A DNA stretch of 64,000 bases from Scleromatobacter humisilvae (lineage in GTDB: Bacteria; Pseudomonadota; Gammaproteobacteria; Burkholderiales; Burkholderiaceae_C). Positions 51,208 through 60,990 of the stretch are shown piece by piece. The stretch covers positions 434,001 through 498,000 of the forward strand of contig NZ_JAJLJH010000003.1 in the NCBI RefSeq assembly GCF_023231945.1, written 5' to 3'. Both the position numbers and the translations under genes were made by a program. Position 1 is the first letter of the stretch. Each line of letters starts with the position of its first letter. The notes beneath the pieces were generated by a model that saw only the letters and a list, made by a program, of their open reading frames with translations, was not told the origin of the DNA and did not search any database.

Positions 51208-52380
51208 TCACTGTTCTTCGATCCGCAACGCGGGGTAGCTGTCCCAGCTGAGGCAGCCCGGGCATTGCCAGAAATGGCGCTGCGCCTCGAAGCCGCAGGC
51301 GGCGCAGCGGTAGCGTTGCAAGGGCTTGGCGGCGCGCGTCACCGCGGTGCGCACATCGGCCAGCGACTGCTCGGCCATCGGGCCGACCGCCTTGGCCGAG
51401 GCCGCGATGGCCGGCTGCTGCAGCACCTCGCGCGCGGCCGACAGCGTCGGGTGCGCATGCAGCATGTCGCGGTAGCGATTGGCGGCGACCTCGGGGTCGG
51501 ACTCCAGCTTCGCCCAGGCGCTGAGGAAGTCCAGCCGCGGCGCGTCGGCGAGCAGCTTCTCGAGGGCCGTCTTCGCGTCGGCGGCGCGGCCGGCGGCGAT
51601 CGCGGCGGCGGCGTAGTCGTTGGCCACCAGCGTGAAGCTGGCCGGGTCGCGCCGGCGCAGCTCGTTCCAGGCCTCGAAGGCCTCGGCGGGCTGGCCCGCG
51701 CGCGCAAGGCGCTGGCCCTGCATCACCCACGGGCGCGCCGACGACGGATCGGCCTTGAGCGCCTGCTGCAGCGCGCGCTCGGCCTCGTCGGGATGGTGCT
51801 GCTCCTCGGCCATCTGCGCGAGCTCGCACCAGTAGTGCGAGATGCGGCGCGCGAACGAGCCGGTGCCGGCCGACTCCAGCTGCTGCGCGGTGTCGACCGC
51901 GGCGCGCCAGTCGCGCGAGCGCTCGTACAGATTGAGCAGGGCCAGGCGCGCCTCGGTGTGGTAGGCCGTGCCTTCGAGCACCTTGTAGGCCGCCTCGGCG
52001 CGGTCGAACAGGCCGGCCTTGACGAAGTCCTGTGCCAGCGCGTGCTGCGCGCGCTCGCGATCGGCCTGCGACAGGTCGGCACGCACGAGCAGGTGCTGGT
52101 GCACGCGCACCGAGCGCTCGAACTCTCCGCGGCGGCGGAACAGGTTGCCGAGCGCGAAGTGCAGCTCGGTGGTGTCGGGGTCGTTCTGCACCGTCTCGAT
52201 GAAGGCGTCGATCGCCTTGTCCTGCTGTTCGTTGAGCAGCAGCGACAGGCCCTTGTAGTAGGCCTTGGGCGATTCGCGCGTCTCGCGCTTGAGCTGGCGC
52301 AGGTCGAAGCGCGAGCCCAGCCAGCCGAGGATGAAGAACAGCGGCAGGCCCAGCAACAGCCACTGGTAGTCAAAGTCCAT
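51208..52380 (-). CDS. lapB: Lipopolysaccharide assembly protein LapB
   Basis: 390 residues. LapB (YciM) is an inner-membrane scaffold that directs FtsH to degrade LpxC and so sets LPS level. One N-terminal membrane helix (about 5-22, LLLGLPLFFILGWLG) is followed by about eight TPR repeats and a C-terminal rubredoxin-type knuckle (YRCAACGF and WQCPGCLSW). Its start overlaps lapA by 11 bases. The location beside heptose and heptosyltransferase genes fits its role. Confidence 0.95.
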   Translation of the reverse strand: MDFDYQWLLLGLPLFFILGWLGSRFDLRQLKRETRESPKAYYKGLSLLLNEQQDKAIDAFIETVQNDPDTTELHFALGNLFRRRGEFERSVRVHQHLLVRADLSQADRERAQHALAQDFVKAGLFDRAEAAYKVLEGTAYHTEARLALLNLYERSRDWRAAVDTAQQLESAGTGSFARRISHYWCELAQMAEEQHHPDEAERALQQALKADPSSARPWVMQGQRLARAGQPAEAFEAWNELRRRDPASFTLVANDYAAAAIAAGRAADAKTALEKLLADAPRLDFLSAWAKLESDPEVAANRYRDMLHAHPTLSAAREVLQQPAIAASAKAVGPMAEQSLADVRTAVTRAAKPLQRYRCAACGFEAQRHFWQCPGCLSWDSYPALRIEEQ

Positions 52381-52675
52381 CGCGCACCACCGTCACGTCG
52401 GGAGCCACGGGCGCGGCGGGCAGGGCGGGCGGCGCGGGCACGACCGGGGTCTCGAGCCGGCGCGCGCGGCGGCGGTGGTGCCACCAGCTGGGCGTCATCG
52501 CCAGCACCCCGAAGACCGTCCCGGCCACGAACGCGGCCAGCACGATGATGACCATGCGCGCCGTCCAGGCGTACGAGAACATCCAGTTGACCGTCGCCGG
52601 CTGCTGGTTGTTGATCGCGAAGCCGAACAGGGCCAGGAACAGAAAGGCTCGGACGAGCCAGGTCAGGATGCGCAT
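52370..52675 (-). CDS. lapA: Lipopolysaccharide assembly protein LapA
   Basis: 101 residues (DUF1049). Two membrane helices (about 6-23 and 40-62) are separated by a short loop, followed by a basic [10 protein letters not shown] stretch and a Pro/Ala-rich tail. LapA partners LapB in LPS assembly. It overlaps lapB downstream. In related genomes lapA-lapB follow rpsA-ihfB; here a Rieske/SRPBCC block lies between ihfB and lapA. Confidence 0.92.
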   Translation of the reverse strand: MRILTWLVRAFLFLALFGFAINNQQPATVNWMFSYAWTARMVIIVLAAFVAGTVFGVLAMTPSWWHHRRRARRLETPVVPAPPALPAAPVAPDVTVVRDGL

Positions 52676-52788
52676 TCTCTCTTTCGCGTTTTCGGACGCT
52701 GCCCCGCGGATTCTACGAACGACCGCGGCCTTTTATGGTCGCGCAGCAATTCTTTGTGGCTGCCCAGCGCCACAGCCCCGTCGAGCGC

Positions 52789-53877
52789 TCAATCCGCCAT
52801 GAACTCGCACAGCAGGCGATGGAAGTGATGCACGCCCTGTTCCTTGCTCGGCGAGTAGCGCCCACGGTCGTAGAAGCGCGACTGGATCCCGCGCTGCACC
52901 TGCTGCACGACGGCCTCGTCCTCCATCTCCACCTGGTCGAGGTCGCCGCCGGCGCCGTCGCCCAGCCTGGCGGCGTCCCACACGTACGAGCGAAAGATCA
53001 CCCGCGTGCGATCCACGCCCCGCGGCTGCACGACGTTGACCGACAGTCCCCATGGGTAGAAGTTGAGCATCAGGTTCGGAAACACCCAGTAGTAGTACGC
53101 CGCGACGCGCTCGCCGAAGTCCGGCGACGAGCGCGGCAGATCGAACGCCTGCTCGCCGTCGCGCGCGCGGGCGAACTGCAGGTTCGCGTAGCGCTGCAGC
53201 TCGTAGGCGTAGCCGTCGGCCTCGAGCACCTGGTTGAGCGCCGGGTGGATGAACGGGATGTGCAGGCCCTCGAGGTAGTTCTCGACGTAGAGCGCCCAGT
53301 GCGCGGCGATGTCGAAGTTGCGGTCGCGCGAACGCTCGTGCCGGAAGTCGTCGAGCGGCAGCCATGCGAGCCGGGAGCGGATGTCGCCGAGGAAGTCGTC
53401 CAGCGGCGCCGCTGGGTTCACCGCCGCGAAGGCCTGCGTGCCCAGGAGCCCGAACGGCACCTGCGGCAGGTGGTCGGACGGCGCCGGGAAGTTCCTCGCC
53501 TCGGCGAACTCGGGCATGAAGGTCATGCGCCCGGCCATGTCGAAGCGGCGCGAGTGGTAGCCGCAGCGGATCTGCTCGGCGCGGCACGGCGCCTTCACGA
53601 GCAGGTTGCCGCGGTGCGTGCAGACGTTGGACAGGCAGCGCAACGCCCCCGCGCCGTCGCGCGCGAGCAGCAGCGGCTCGTCCAGGCCGCCGGGCAGCAT
53701 CTCGCGCGGCGACAGCGAGCCGGGCGGCGCGACGTCCTCGATGTCGCCGATCCATTGCCAGCTGCGCGCGAAGACGCGTTCCTTCACGCGCTCGTAGGCG
53801 GCGAGGTCGCGGTAGAACGCGCTGGGCAGCGTGTGGGCGAGGGTGATGTCGGGGTGGACGTGGTACGTGGCATTCAC
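52789..53877 (-). CDS. Rieske-type ring-hydroxylating (choline/carnitine-like) oxygenase subunit alpha
   Basis: 362 residues from the GTG at 53877. The Rieske 2Fe-2S site is visible as CTHRGNLL and CGYHSRRFD (Cys-X-His, Cys-X2-His). The mononuclear iron site is in VENYLEGLHIPFIHPAL, with an Asp in VEMEDEAVVQQVQRGIQS. These features match the alpha subunits of glycine-betaine/choline/carnitine-type oxygenases. No reductase or ferredoxin gene is nearby, so electrons must come from elsewhere. It ends a three-gene operon with a small membrane protein and an SRPBCC protein. Confidence 0.9.
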   Translation of the reverse strand: MNATYHVHPDITLAHTLPSAFYRDLAAYERVKERVFARSWQWIGDIEDVAPPGSLSPREMLPGGLDEPLLLARDGAGALRCLSNVCTHRGNLLVKAPCRAEQIRCGYHSRRFDMAGRMTFMPEFAEARNFPAPSDHLPQVPFGLLGTQAFAAVNPAAPLDDFLGDIRSRLAWLPLDDFRHERSRDRNFDIAAHWALYVENYLEGLHIPFIHPALNQVLEADGYAYELQRYANLQFARARDGEQAFDLPRSSPDFGERVAAYYYWVFPNLMLNFYPWGLSVNVVQPRGVDRTRVIFRSYVWDAARLGDGAGGDLDQVEMEDEAVVQQVQRGIQSRFYDRGRYSPSKEQGVHHFHRLLCEFMAD

Positions 53878-53884
53878 GCGGCGA

Positions 53885-54145
53885 TCATGCCATCGGCCGG
53901 CACGCGCCGACACTGGCGCTTGCCCTCCGTGGCGCCGCGCAGCCACGCCGCGCGCGACGGCGCAGCGAGCCGCCGCGGACCTGCCGCACGACGAGGTTTG
54001 CCAGCGCGATGGCCACGCCCGCCACGGCGCTGGTCGTCAACATGCTCTGGAACAGGATCTCGTGGACGATGTCGGCGGCGGCGCCGCAGATCAGGGCCGA
54101 GCCCGCGCTGGCCAGGCCGCGGAGCGCACGAGCGGGGGCGATCAT
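53885..54145 (-). CDS. Small membrane protein, unknown function
   Basis: 86 residues with two hydrophobic segments (about 5-25 and 32-52) and a strongly basic tail (GGSLRRRARRGCAAPRR). The ATG at 54145 overlaps the SRPBCC stop (ATGA), and the stop lies seven bases before the Rieske start. The tight spacing is the main support for its being a gene. No family recognised. Confidence 0.55.
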   Translation of the reverse strand: MIAPARALRGLASAGSALICGAAADIVHEILFQSMLTTSAVAGVAIALANLVVRQVRGGSLRRRARRGCAAPRRASASVGACRPMA

Positions 54146-54564
54146 GATTGGCTCCCGGCGTCGCGCTCGGCCCGCGCCTTCAACGCGGCCAGCACTTCGG
54201 GGAAGTCGGCCGTGACCAGCGGGCCCAGCGTGGCGGCCTCGGGCCCCTCGACCCGCGCCGTGTAGGTGACGCGCGTGCCGCCCGATGGCAGCGCCTGCAA
54301 CTCGTGCGAGACGAGGAAGCGCGTGCCGTCGATGACGGTCTCGTCGACGAAGCCCGCATCAGGACGGACGTCGCGCAGCGTGCTGGTGAACGCGTCCATG
54401 CCGGGCGGCTGCATGTCGAAAGTCGAGCCGCTGGCGAACGGGCCGTGCAGCGTGATGCGCTCGATGCCGGAGTTCCAGGCCGTCCAGCCCGCGACGTCCT
54501 CGAAAAGGCGCCACAGGGCCTGCGGCGAGGCGGTGGTGTCGATGCTGGTGCTGGCTGTCCACAT
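54142..54564 (-). CDS. SRPBCC (START-like) family protein
   Basis: 140 residues of the helix-grip SRPBCC fold. It opens with ASTSIDTTASPQALWRLFEDVAGWTAWNSGIERI, the form of polyketide-cyclase/AHSA1-like proteins, and closes with a C-terminal helix (PEVLAALKARAERD). Such proteins bind hydrophobic ligands. It leads an operon into the Rieske oxygenase, so a role in holding its substrate or product is possible but unproven. It is divergent from the hydrolase at 54689. Confidence 0.85.
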   Translation of the reverse strand: MWTASTSIDTTASPQALWRLFEDVAGWTAWNSGIERITLHGPFASGSTFDMQPPGMDAFTSTLRDVRPDAGFVDETVIDGTRFLVSHELQALPSGGTRVTYTARVEGPEAATLGPLVTADFPEVLAALKARAERDAGSQS

Positions 54565-54688
54565 GGGTCTCTCTCCTGGTCTTCTCGATGTCGTTGCATG
54601 CATTGGACGAGAGGGCTGCTGACAACGTTCTGTCAGCAGGCGCCGGGATTGCTGCCCCGGCGAGGCGATTTCGAGACATGAGGCCATC

Positions 54689-55261
54689 GTGAGATCTCCT
54701 TGCATCGACGTGCTGTTCATCCAGGGCGCCAGCGACGGTGCCCACGCGGCGGATCGCGCCCTGGCCGATGCGCTGGGCAGCGCCTTGGGCGACGGCTTTC
54801 GCGTCCATTTCCCGCACATGCCCCACGAGGAGGCTCCTGACAACGACGTCTGGCGACGCGCGATTTCGACAGCGCTGCACCGCACGCCGGCAACTTTTCT
54901 TGTCGCGCACTCGGCCGGCGCTGCCATCGTGGCGGACATGCTGGCGCGCGGGGGCGAGGATGCAGCCGCCCTGGCGGCGCTGCCCGGGGTGTTGCTGCTG
55001 GCCCCGCCCTTCGTCGGCGCGGGCGGCTGGAAGCTGGACGGCTTCCGCCTGGACGAGCCCGTCCAGCCCGAGACGCTGGCCGGCCTGCCGTTGCAGCTCT
55101 ATTTCGGCTCGGCCGACACGACGGTGCCTCCGGCGCACGCCGACCTGTACGCGCGACGGTTCCCCGGCGCGACGATCCATCGCCTGCCCGGCTGCGGCCA
55201 TCAGTTCGAAGGCTGGATGGCGCACGTCGCGCGCGACGTGCGGGCGCTCGCGCGCGCGTGA
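54689..55261 (+). CDS. Small serine hydrolase (alpha/beta fold), RBBP9/YdeN-like
   Basis: 190 residues. The start is GTG at 54689, after ATGAGG. IDVLFIQGAS at the front, the nucleophile in VAHSAGAAIVADML, the acid in FGSADTTVPP and the histidine in GCGHQFEGW give a complete triad. The small size and order resemble RBBP9/YdeN hydrolases. It is divergent from the SRPBCC-Rieske operon and may be functionally linked with it. Two hairpins follow the stop. Confidence 0.83.
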   Translation: MRSPCIDVLFIQGASDGAHAADRALADALGSALGDGFRVHFPHMPHEEAPDNDVWRRAISTALHRTPATFLVAHSAGAAIVADMLARGGEDAAALAALPGVLLLAPPFVGAGGWKLDGFRLDEPVQPETLAGLPLQLYFGSADTTVPPAHADLYARRFPGATIHRLPGCGHQFEGWMAHVARDVRALARA

Positions 55262-55288
55262 CGCGCGGGCGCGGGCCAGGAACGACAA

Positions 55289-55340
55289 GGGCGCCTCGAC
55301 GGCGCCCCTGCAATGAAAAAGGCACCCGAAGGTGCCTTTT
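55289..55340. terminator. Bidirectional terminator between the small hydrolase and ihfB
   Basis: A GGGCGCC/GGCGCCC hairpin (55289-55307) is followed by AAAAGGCACC-CGAA-GGTGCCTTTT (55317-55340). The second has A/T runs on both sides of a GC stem, the form of a terminator that works on both strands. It separates two convergent genes. Confidence 0.88.
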
Positions 55341-55344
55341 GGAA

Positions 55345-55647
55345 CTACGTCTTGTCGACGGCTGGAAGCTGCTTGTCGACCGCCTCTCGCAAGGCCTTGC
55401 CCGGCTTGAAGTGGGGCACCAGCTTTTCAGGGATGGTGACCTGCTCGCCCGAGCGCGGGTTGCGGCCCACGCGCGGCGGGCGCCGGCTGATCGAGAAACT
55501 GCCGAAGCCGCGGATCTCGATGCGGTGTCCGCGCGCGAGCGCATCGGACATCGCATCGAGCACGGTCTTGACCGCGTACTCGGTGTCCTTCACGGTGATC
55601 TGCGTGAAGCGTTCAGCGAGCTGGTTGACGAGGTCGGACCGTGTCAT
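55345..55647 (-). CDS. ihfB: Integration host factor subunit beta
   Basis: 100 residues. IhfB pairs with IhfA to bend DNA sharply at specific sites. The DNABII fold shows [40 protein letters not shown], and [13 protein letters not shown]. The ATG at 55647 is preferred to an upstream TTG. It lies just after rpsA, its usual neighbour in proteobacteria, with a strong terminator behind it. Confidence 0.97.
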   Translation of the reverse strand: MTRSDLVNQLAERFTQITVKDTEYAVKTVLDAMSDALARGHRIEIRGFGSFSISRRPPRVGRNPRSGEQVTIPEKLVPHFKPGKALREAVDKQLPAVDKT

Positions 55648-55653
55648 CGGCAA

Positions 55654-57369
55654 TTATTCCTTGCCGCCGTCCAGCTTGGCGCGCAGCAGGGCGCCCAGGC
55701 TCGTGGTGCCGGCGTTCTCACGCTCGTTCGTCGAGGAGATGCGCTGCATGGCTTCCTGCTGGTCGACGTTGTCCTTGGCCTTGATCGACAGCTGGATCGA
55801 ACGCGTCTTGCGGTCGACGTTGATGATCATGGCTTCGACTTCGTCGCCTTCCTTCAGGATCGAGCGCGCGTCTTCGACACGGTCACGCGTCAGTTCCGAG
55901 GCGCGCAGGTAGCCGGTGACATCGTCATTCAGCTGGATTTCCGCGCCGCGCGGGTCGACCGTCTTGACCTTGCCGGTGACAACCGCGCCACGGTCGTTGA
56001 CCGAGGTGTAGTTGGCGAACGGGTCGCCGTCCAGCTGCTTGATGCCCAGCGAGATGCGCTCGCGCTCGACGTCGATGCCCAGGACGACGGCTTCGACTTC
56101 CTGGCCCTTCTTGTAGTTGCGAACGGCGGCTTCGCCGGCTTCGTGCCACGAGAGGTCGGACAGGTGAACCAGGCCGTCGATGCCCTGCGCCAGGCCCACG
56201 AACACGCCGAAGTCGGTGATCGACTTGATCGGGCCGTGCACCTTGTCGCCGCGATGGACGTTGGCGGCGAACTCTTCCCACGGGTTGGCGCGGCACTGCT
56301 TCATGCCCAGCGAGATGCGGCGCTTGTCTTCGTCGATCTCGAGGACCATGACTTCGACTTCCTCGCCCAGCGTGACGGTCTTGGACGGGGCGACGTTCTT
56401 GTTCGTCCAGTCCATTTCCGAGACGTGCACCAGGCCTTCGATGCCCGGTTCGATCTCGACGAACGCGCCGTAGTCGGCGATGTTCGTGACCTTGCCGAAC
56501 AGGCGCGTGCTGGTCGGGTAGCGGCGGGCAACGCCCATCCACGGATCGTCGCCCAGCTGCTTCAGGCCCAGCGAGACGCGGTTCTTCTCGGCGTCGAACT
56601 TCAGGACCTTGGCGGTCAGCTCTTGACCCACCGTCACGACTTCGGACGGGTGACGGACACGGCGCCAGGCCATGTCGGTGATGTGCAGCAGGCCGTCGAT
56701 GCCGCCGAGGTCGACGAACGCACCGTATTCGGTGATGTTCTTGACCACGCCGTTGACGATCGCGCCTTCGGACAGCGTCTCGAGCAGCTTGGCGCGCTCT
56801 TCGCCCATCGAGGCCTCGACCACGGCACGGCGCGACAGCACGACGTTGTTGCGCTTGCGGTCGAGCTTGATGACCTTGAATTCCATGGTCTTGCCCTCGA
56901 ACGGGCTCATGTCCTTGACAGGACGCGTGTCCAGCAGGGAGCCCGGCAGGAAGGCGCGGATGCCGTTGACGAGGACGGTCAGGCCGCCCTTGACCTTGCC
57001 GCTGACCGTGCCGGTGACGAAGTCGCCGGACTCCAGCGCGGTCTCGAGCGACAGCCACGAGGCCAGGCGCTTGGCCTTGTCGCGCGACAGGATGGTGTCG
57101 CCGTAGCCGTTTTCCACGGCGTCGATCGCGACGGAAACGAAGTCACCGACCTGGACTTCGACTTCGCCTTGGTCGTTCTTGAACTCGTCGATGGGCACGT
57201 AGGCTTCGGACTTGAGGCCGGCGTTGACGACGACGAAGCTGTGATCGATGCGCACCACCTCGGCGGTGATGACTTCGCCGGAGCGCATTTCGCTGCTCTT
57301 GAGCGACTCTTCGAACATCGCGGCGAAGGAATCGGGGGCGAAGTCGGTGATCGGTTGGGTCTTGGGCAT
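55654..57369 (-). CDS. rpsA: 30S ribosomal protein S1
   Basis: 571 residues. S1 brings mRNA to the 30S subunit. Six S1 domains run in series, each with a G-x-V-x2-I/V-x-D/E-x-G-A/I-F pattern (for example [49 protein letters not shown]). A short Gly-Lys-Glu tail follows. The start at 57369 follows CAGGAAAA. It lies downstream of aroA-cmk, as in many proteobacteria, and ends six bases before the ihfB ATG. Confidence 0.98.
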   Translation of the reverse strand: MPKTQPITDFAPDSFAAMFEESLKSSEMRSGEVITAEVVRIDHSFVVVNAGLKSEAYVPIDEFKNDQGEVEVQVGDFVSVAIDAVENGYGDTILSRDKAKRLASWLSLETALESGDFVTGTVSGKVKGGLTVLVNGIRAFLPGSLLDTRPVKDMSPFEGKTMEFKVIKLDRKRNNVVLSRRAVVEASMGEERAKLLETLSEGAIVNGVVKNITEYGAFVDLGGIDGLLHITDMAWRRVRHPSEVVTVGQELTAKVLKFDAEKNRVSLGLKQLGDDPWMGVARRYPTSTRLFGKVTNIADYGAFVEIEPGIEGLVHVSEMDWTNKNVAPSKTVTLGEEVEVMVLEIDEDKRRISLGMKQCRANPWEEFAANVHRGDKVHGPIKSITDFGVFVGLAQGIDGLVHLSDLSWHEAGEAAVRNYKKGQEVEAVVLGIDVERERISLGIKQLDGDPFANYTSVNDRGAVVTGKVKTVDPRGAEIQLNDDVTGYLRASELTRDRVEDARSILKEGDEVEAMIINVDRKTRSIQLSIKAKDNVDQQEAMQRISSTNERENAGTTSLGALLRAKLDGGKE

Positions 57370-57564
57370 TGAGTTTTCCTGATGGCCGGCGTGAGGCGAC
57401 GAATGAAGCGAGCGCTGCCGGCGTGTGCGACCCGGAGAGGGTGCAGGGTTAGGGTGGAACATTCACCGCCCCGAACCGGACGGGGAGTCCGGGCTCGACG
57501 CATCCGCGGCGCGAGCCGGGGAGGATGCAGACGGTGGGCTGTTGGCCGCCTTGCGGCGACCGGC

Positions 57565-59592
57565 TTACATGCGGCGCTTGTCCCAGGCTTCAAGCACGAA
57601 CTCGACGCCTTCGTCGATGGACATGCCGGAGTTGTCGAGCAAGACCGCATCTTCGGCAGGCTTCAGGGGCGCGACGGCGCGATTCTGGTCGCGCTCGTCC
57701 CGCATCCGGAGGTCTGCGAGAAGACTGTCGATATTAGCAGGAATGCCCCGGGAAATCAATTGGCTATGCCGGCGGGCGGCCCTCTGCTCGACGCTGGCCG
57801 TCAGGAAGACCTTCAGCGGCGCGGCGGGAAACACGACGGTGCCCATGTCGCGGCCGTCGGCGACCAGGCCCGGCAGGCGGCGGAACGCCAGCTGCAGGCC
57901 GTGCAGCGCCTGGCGCACGGCCGGATGCACCGACACCTTCGACGCCAGATTGCCCGTCTCCTCGAGCCGCAGCGACTCGGTGACGTCCTGGCCGGCCAGG
58001 AACGCGCGGTCGGCCTCGAAGCGCAGGTCGAGCTGCGCGGCCAGCGCCGCGACGGCCGCGGCGTCGGCGGGATCGGCGCCCGCCTGCTGCACCGCCAGCG
58101 CGGTCGCGCGGTACAGCGCGCCGGAGTCCAGCAGCTCGTAGCCGAGGCGGCGCGCCACCTCGGAGGCCAGCGTGCCCTTGCCGGACGCGGTGGGGCCGTC
58201 GATCGTGATCACCGGGACGTCCGCGACGTCGACCCGGGCCAGGCCGAAAAGAGCTTCGAAGTAGTCGGGGAAGGTCTTGGCGACGCACTGCGGGTCGAGG
58301 ATGCGCACCGCGCGCGCGGGCTTGGCGCCGGCCAGCGGGTTGAACGCGGCCAGCGACAGGCACATCGCCATGCGGTGGTCGTCGTAGGTGCGGATCGTGC
58401 CGGACAGCCAGTGCGACGGCGAGGCCGGCGGCGTCACCTCGATGAAGTCGGCGCCCTCGACCACGGTCGCGCCCATCTTGCGCAGCTCGGCGGCCATCGC
58501 GGCGATGCGGTCGGTCTCCTTGACGCGCCAGCTGGCGATGTTGGTCAGGCGCGTGGTGCCGTCGGCGTAGAGCGCCATCACGGCCAGCGTCATCGCGGCG
58601 TCGGGGATGTGGTTGCAGTCGAGGCTGATGGCCTTCAACGGCCACGTGCCGCGGCGCACCTCCAGCCAGCCGGCGCCACCGTCGACCTGCGCGCCCATCG
58701 CGCGCGCGGCGTCGACGAAGCGGATGTCGCCCTGGATCGAGTCGAGGCCCACGCCTTCGATGCGCACCGGCGCGTCGGTGCCGGCCAGCGCGCCGAGCGC
58801 GACGAAGTACGACGCCGACGACGCGTCGGCTTCGACGTGGATGTCGCCCGGCGAGCGGTATTGCGAGCCGCGCGGCAGCGTGAAGCTGGCGTACGGGTCG
58901 GCGGCGTCGCGCTCGACGTCGATGCCGAAGCGCGCGAGCAGGTTCAGCGTGATCTCGATGTAGGGCTTGGAGATCAGCTCGCCGTCGACGGCGATCGTGA
59001 TCGCGCGCTCCGACGTGGCCAGCGGCAGCGCCAGCAGCAGCGCGGTGAGGAACTGGCTGGAAACGTCGCCGCGCACGCGCACGGCCTCGCGCGTGGAGAC
59101 GTTCGCGAGGCGCCCGTTGCCCACGCGCAGCGGCGGATAGCCGGCGTTGCCGAGGTACTGGATCGGGCAGCCGAGCTGGCGCAGCGCGTCGACCAGGTCG
59201 CCGATCGGGCGCTCGTGCATGCGCGGCACGCCCGACAGCTCGAACTCGCCGCCTTGCAGCGCCGCGAGCACCGCCAGCGCCGCGGTGAGCGGACGCATCG
59301 CCGTGCCGGCGTTGCCCAGGAACAGCTTCGCCTTCTTCGCGGCCAGCTGGCCGCCGATGCCGGTGACGTGCAGCACCGGGCCGTCGCGGCGCAGGCCGCA
59401 GCCGAGCGCCTCGAGCGCGGCCAGCATGACGCGGGTGTCGTCGGAGGCCAGCAGGTCGTGCACCGCCGTCGTGCCGGCCGCCAGTCCGGCGAGCAGCAGC
59501 ACGCGGTTGGAGATGCTCTTGGAGCCGGGCAGGCGCACGCGGCCGGCGGCCGAACGAAGGGGCGGGATGTCGAGGAAGGGGATCGCGTACAT
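57565..59592 (-). CDS. aroA: Fused EPSP synthase / cytidylate kinase (AroA-Cmk)
   Basis: 675 residues. Residues 1 to about 440 are EPSP synthase, which joins shikimate 3-phosphate and [36 protein letters not shown], and [11 protein letters not shown] are diagnostic. From about 447 the chain is cytidylate kinase with the P-loop [15 protein letters not shown] and the CMP-contact [14 protein letters not shown]. In most genomes these are adjacent genes; the fusion is known from Burkholderiales. The order tyrA-(aroA-cmk)-rpsA-ihfB is preserved. Confidence 0.96.
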   Translation of the reverse strand: MYAIPFLDIPPLRSAAGRVRLPGSKSISNRVLLLAGLAAGTTAVHDLLASDDTRVMLAALEALGCGLRRDGPVLHVTGIGGQLAAKKAKLFLGNAGTAMRPLTAALAVLAALQGGEFELSGVPRMHERPIGDLVDALRQLGCPIQYLGNAGYPPLRVGNGRLANVSTREAVRVRGDVSSQFLTALLLALPLATSERAITIAVDGELISKPYIEITLNLLARFGIDVERDAADPYASFTLPRGSQYRSPGDIHVEADASSASYFVALGALAGTDAPVRIEGVGLDSIQGDIRFVDAARAMGAQVDGGAGWLEVRRGTWPLKAISLDCNHIPDAAMTLAVMALYADGTTRLTNIASWRVKETDRIAAMAAELRKMGATVVEGADFIEVTPPASPSHWLSGTIRTYDDHRMAMCLSLAAFNPLAGAKPARAVRILDPQCVAKTFPDYFEALFGLARVDVADVPVITIDGPTASGKGTLASEVARRLGYELLDSGALYRATALAVQQAGADPADAAAVAALAAQLDLRFEADRAFLAGQDVTESLRLEETGNLASKVSVHPAVRQALHGLQLAFRRLPGLVADGRDMGTVVFPAAPLKVFLTASVEQRAARRHSQLISRGIPANIDSLLADLRMRDERDQNRAVAPLKPAEDAVLLDNSGMSIDEGVEFVLEAWDKRRM

Positions 59593-59740
59593 GCTGGAGC
59601 GGCGAAAGTTTCAGTGTCGGACTGACTGTGTGAGCCGGCCGCAGGCCCGCCCAGGCACGAGGGAAGCGAGGATCACATCCGAGCCGATCCGGGCTCCCCC
59701 TCGGGGGGCAGCGACGGGAGGAGCGCGGGGGCCGTCATCT
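59593..59740. repeat. G+C-rich stop-linked intergenic repeat, copy 4
   Basis: Read on the minus strand, the tyrA stop region continues as CGGCCCCCGCGCTCCTCCCG, then CGCTGCCCCCCGAGGGGGAG and a CCTGGGCGGGCCTGCGGCCG block. It has the best CCCCC-GAG-GGGGG palindrome of the family. The aroA ribosome site follows at its end. Confidence 0.5.
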
Positions 59741-60598
59741 CTACTTTTTCCAGTTGGCGCGGCCTGTGGCGGCCTGCTTGATCAGGCCCTCGATGACGTC
59801 GGCATTGCCGTCGCGCATGGCCGACTCGAACTTGTAGAGCGTCGTCTTGAACAGCTCGGCCTGCGCGAGCACCTGCGCCTTGTTGGCGAGCAGCACGTCG
59901 CGCCAGACCGCGGGGTCGCCGGCGGCGATGCGCGTGAAGTCGCGGAAGCCCGGGCCCGCGAGTTCGAGGAACTGCGCGCCCTCGGGCTGGTGCTGCACCG
60001 ACAGGAAGGCCGCGAACGCGAGCAGGTGCGGCAGGTGGCTGACGGCGGCGAACGCGGCGTCGTGGGCGTCGGGCGTCATCACGCGCACCTGCGCGCCGAT
60101 GCCTGTCCAGGCGGCGCGCGCGCGCTCGATCAGCGTCATGTCGGTCTCGACGGTGGGCGTGAGGACGACCTGGCAATCCTGGTAGAGCGTGGCGTCGGCG
60201 TGCGTGATGCCGGCCACTTCCTTGCCGGCGATCGGATGCGCGGGCACGAAGCTGGGCAGGCGCTCGCGCAGCACGCGGCGCGCGGCGGCGACCACGTCGG
60301 CCTTGGTGCTGCCCACGTCCATGAACAGCGTGTTCGGATGCACGAGGTGGCGGATCGCGCGCAGCGTCGCCTCGGTGGCGGCTACCGGCACGGCGATCAG
60401 CACGATGTCCGCGCCCGACACGGCCATCAGCGCCGACTCGGCCATCTGGTCGATCACGCCCATCTTCTGCGCGGTGATCACGGTCGAAGGCGACTTGCTA
60501 TAGCCCACGACATGCTTGACCAGCCCCGCGCGCTTCATCGCCAGGGCGAACGAGCCGCCCATCAAGCCACAACCGATCAGCCCTAGCTGCCTGAACAT
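59741..60598 (-). CDS. tyrA: Prephenate dehydrogenase
   Basis: 285 residues. TyrA oxidises prephenate (or arogenate) toward tyrosine. The Rossmann motif is LIGCGLMGGSFA. SHLPHLLAFAAFLS holds the prephenate-binding histidine, and GPGFRDFTRIAAGDPAVWRDVLLANK is typical. There is no chorismate mutase or ACT domain. It sits upstream of aroA-cmk. In related genomes pheA precedes it directly, but here hns and an exported protein on the opposite strand intervene. Confidence 0.95.
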   Translation of the reverse strand: MFRQLGLIGCGLMGGSFALAMKRAGLVKHVVGYSKSPSTVITAQKMGVIDQMAESALMAVSGADIVLIAVPVAATEATLRAIRHLVHPNTLFMDVGSTKADVVAAARRVLRERLPSFVPAHPIAGKEVAGITHADATLYQDCQVVLTPTVETDMTLIERARAAWTGIGAQVRVMTPDAHDAAFAAVSHLPHLLAFAAFLSVQHQPEGAQFLELAGPGFRDFTRIAAGDPAVWRDVLLANKAQVLAQAELFKTTLYKFESAMRDGNADVIEGLIKQAATGRANWKK

Positions 60599-60990
60599 CT
60601 GGAAATCTTTTCTATTGAAGATCGAAGCATGTCGAACCGCTGCAAACCCGACGCGAATATTTCGCGAGGCGGGATTTCATTTCCGAAGACGGCCGGCATG
60701 GCGTCGGTCGGGGCGGTTGCCGACGACGTTACAAAAGTAACATCCAATTCGGCGAGGCGGTCGACGAACGCGGTGATATGACCGCGCATTCACGGTCGAA
60801 CAGTCAATTTTTGCACATCCCGCGCACGCTTCCGGCCTCGACCCTGCCGGGCGTCGGGCACGCGCGCACGAATCTACGCGGGACGAGAGGTCATTCGAGG
60901 GGGATGAACGATGCGCACGGGACTTCCCGTGGCGGCTAAACTCCGTCGCAACTGGGCATATTCGACCCGGCCTACATCTCAAGGATGGGT
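60599..60990. promoter_or_regulatory. 392-base divergent tyrA/hns control region with several dyads
   Basis: This gap between the divergent tyrA and H-NS genes is visibly richer in A+T than its surroundings. I see CGCGAA-TAT-TTCGCG (60652-60666), a perfect dyad, and GTTAC-AAAA-GTAAC (60728-60741), another. A TTCCCGTGG-type segment follows nearer hns. No open frame looks coding. Likely regulatory for tyrA and hns; H-NS self-control would be usual. Confidence 0.5.
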
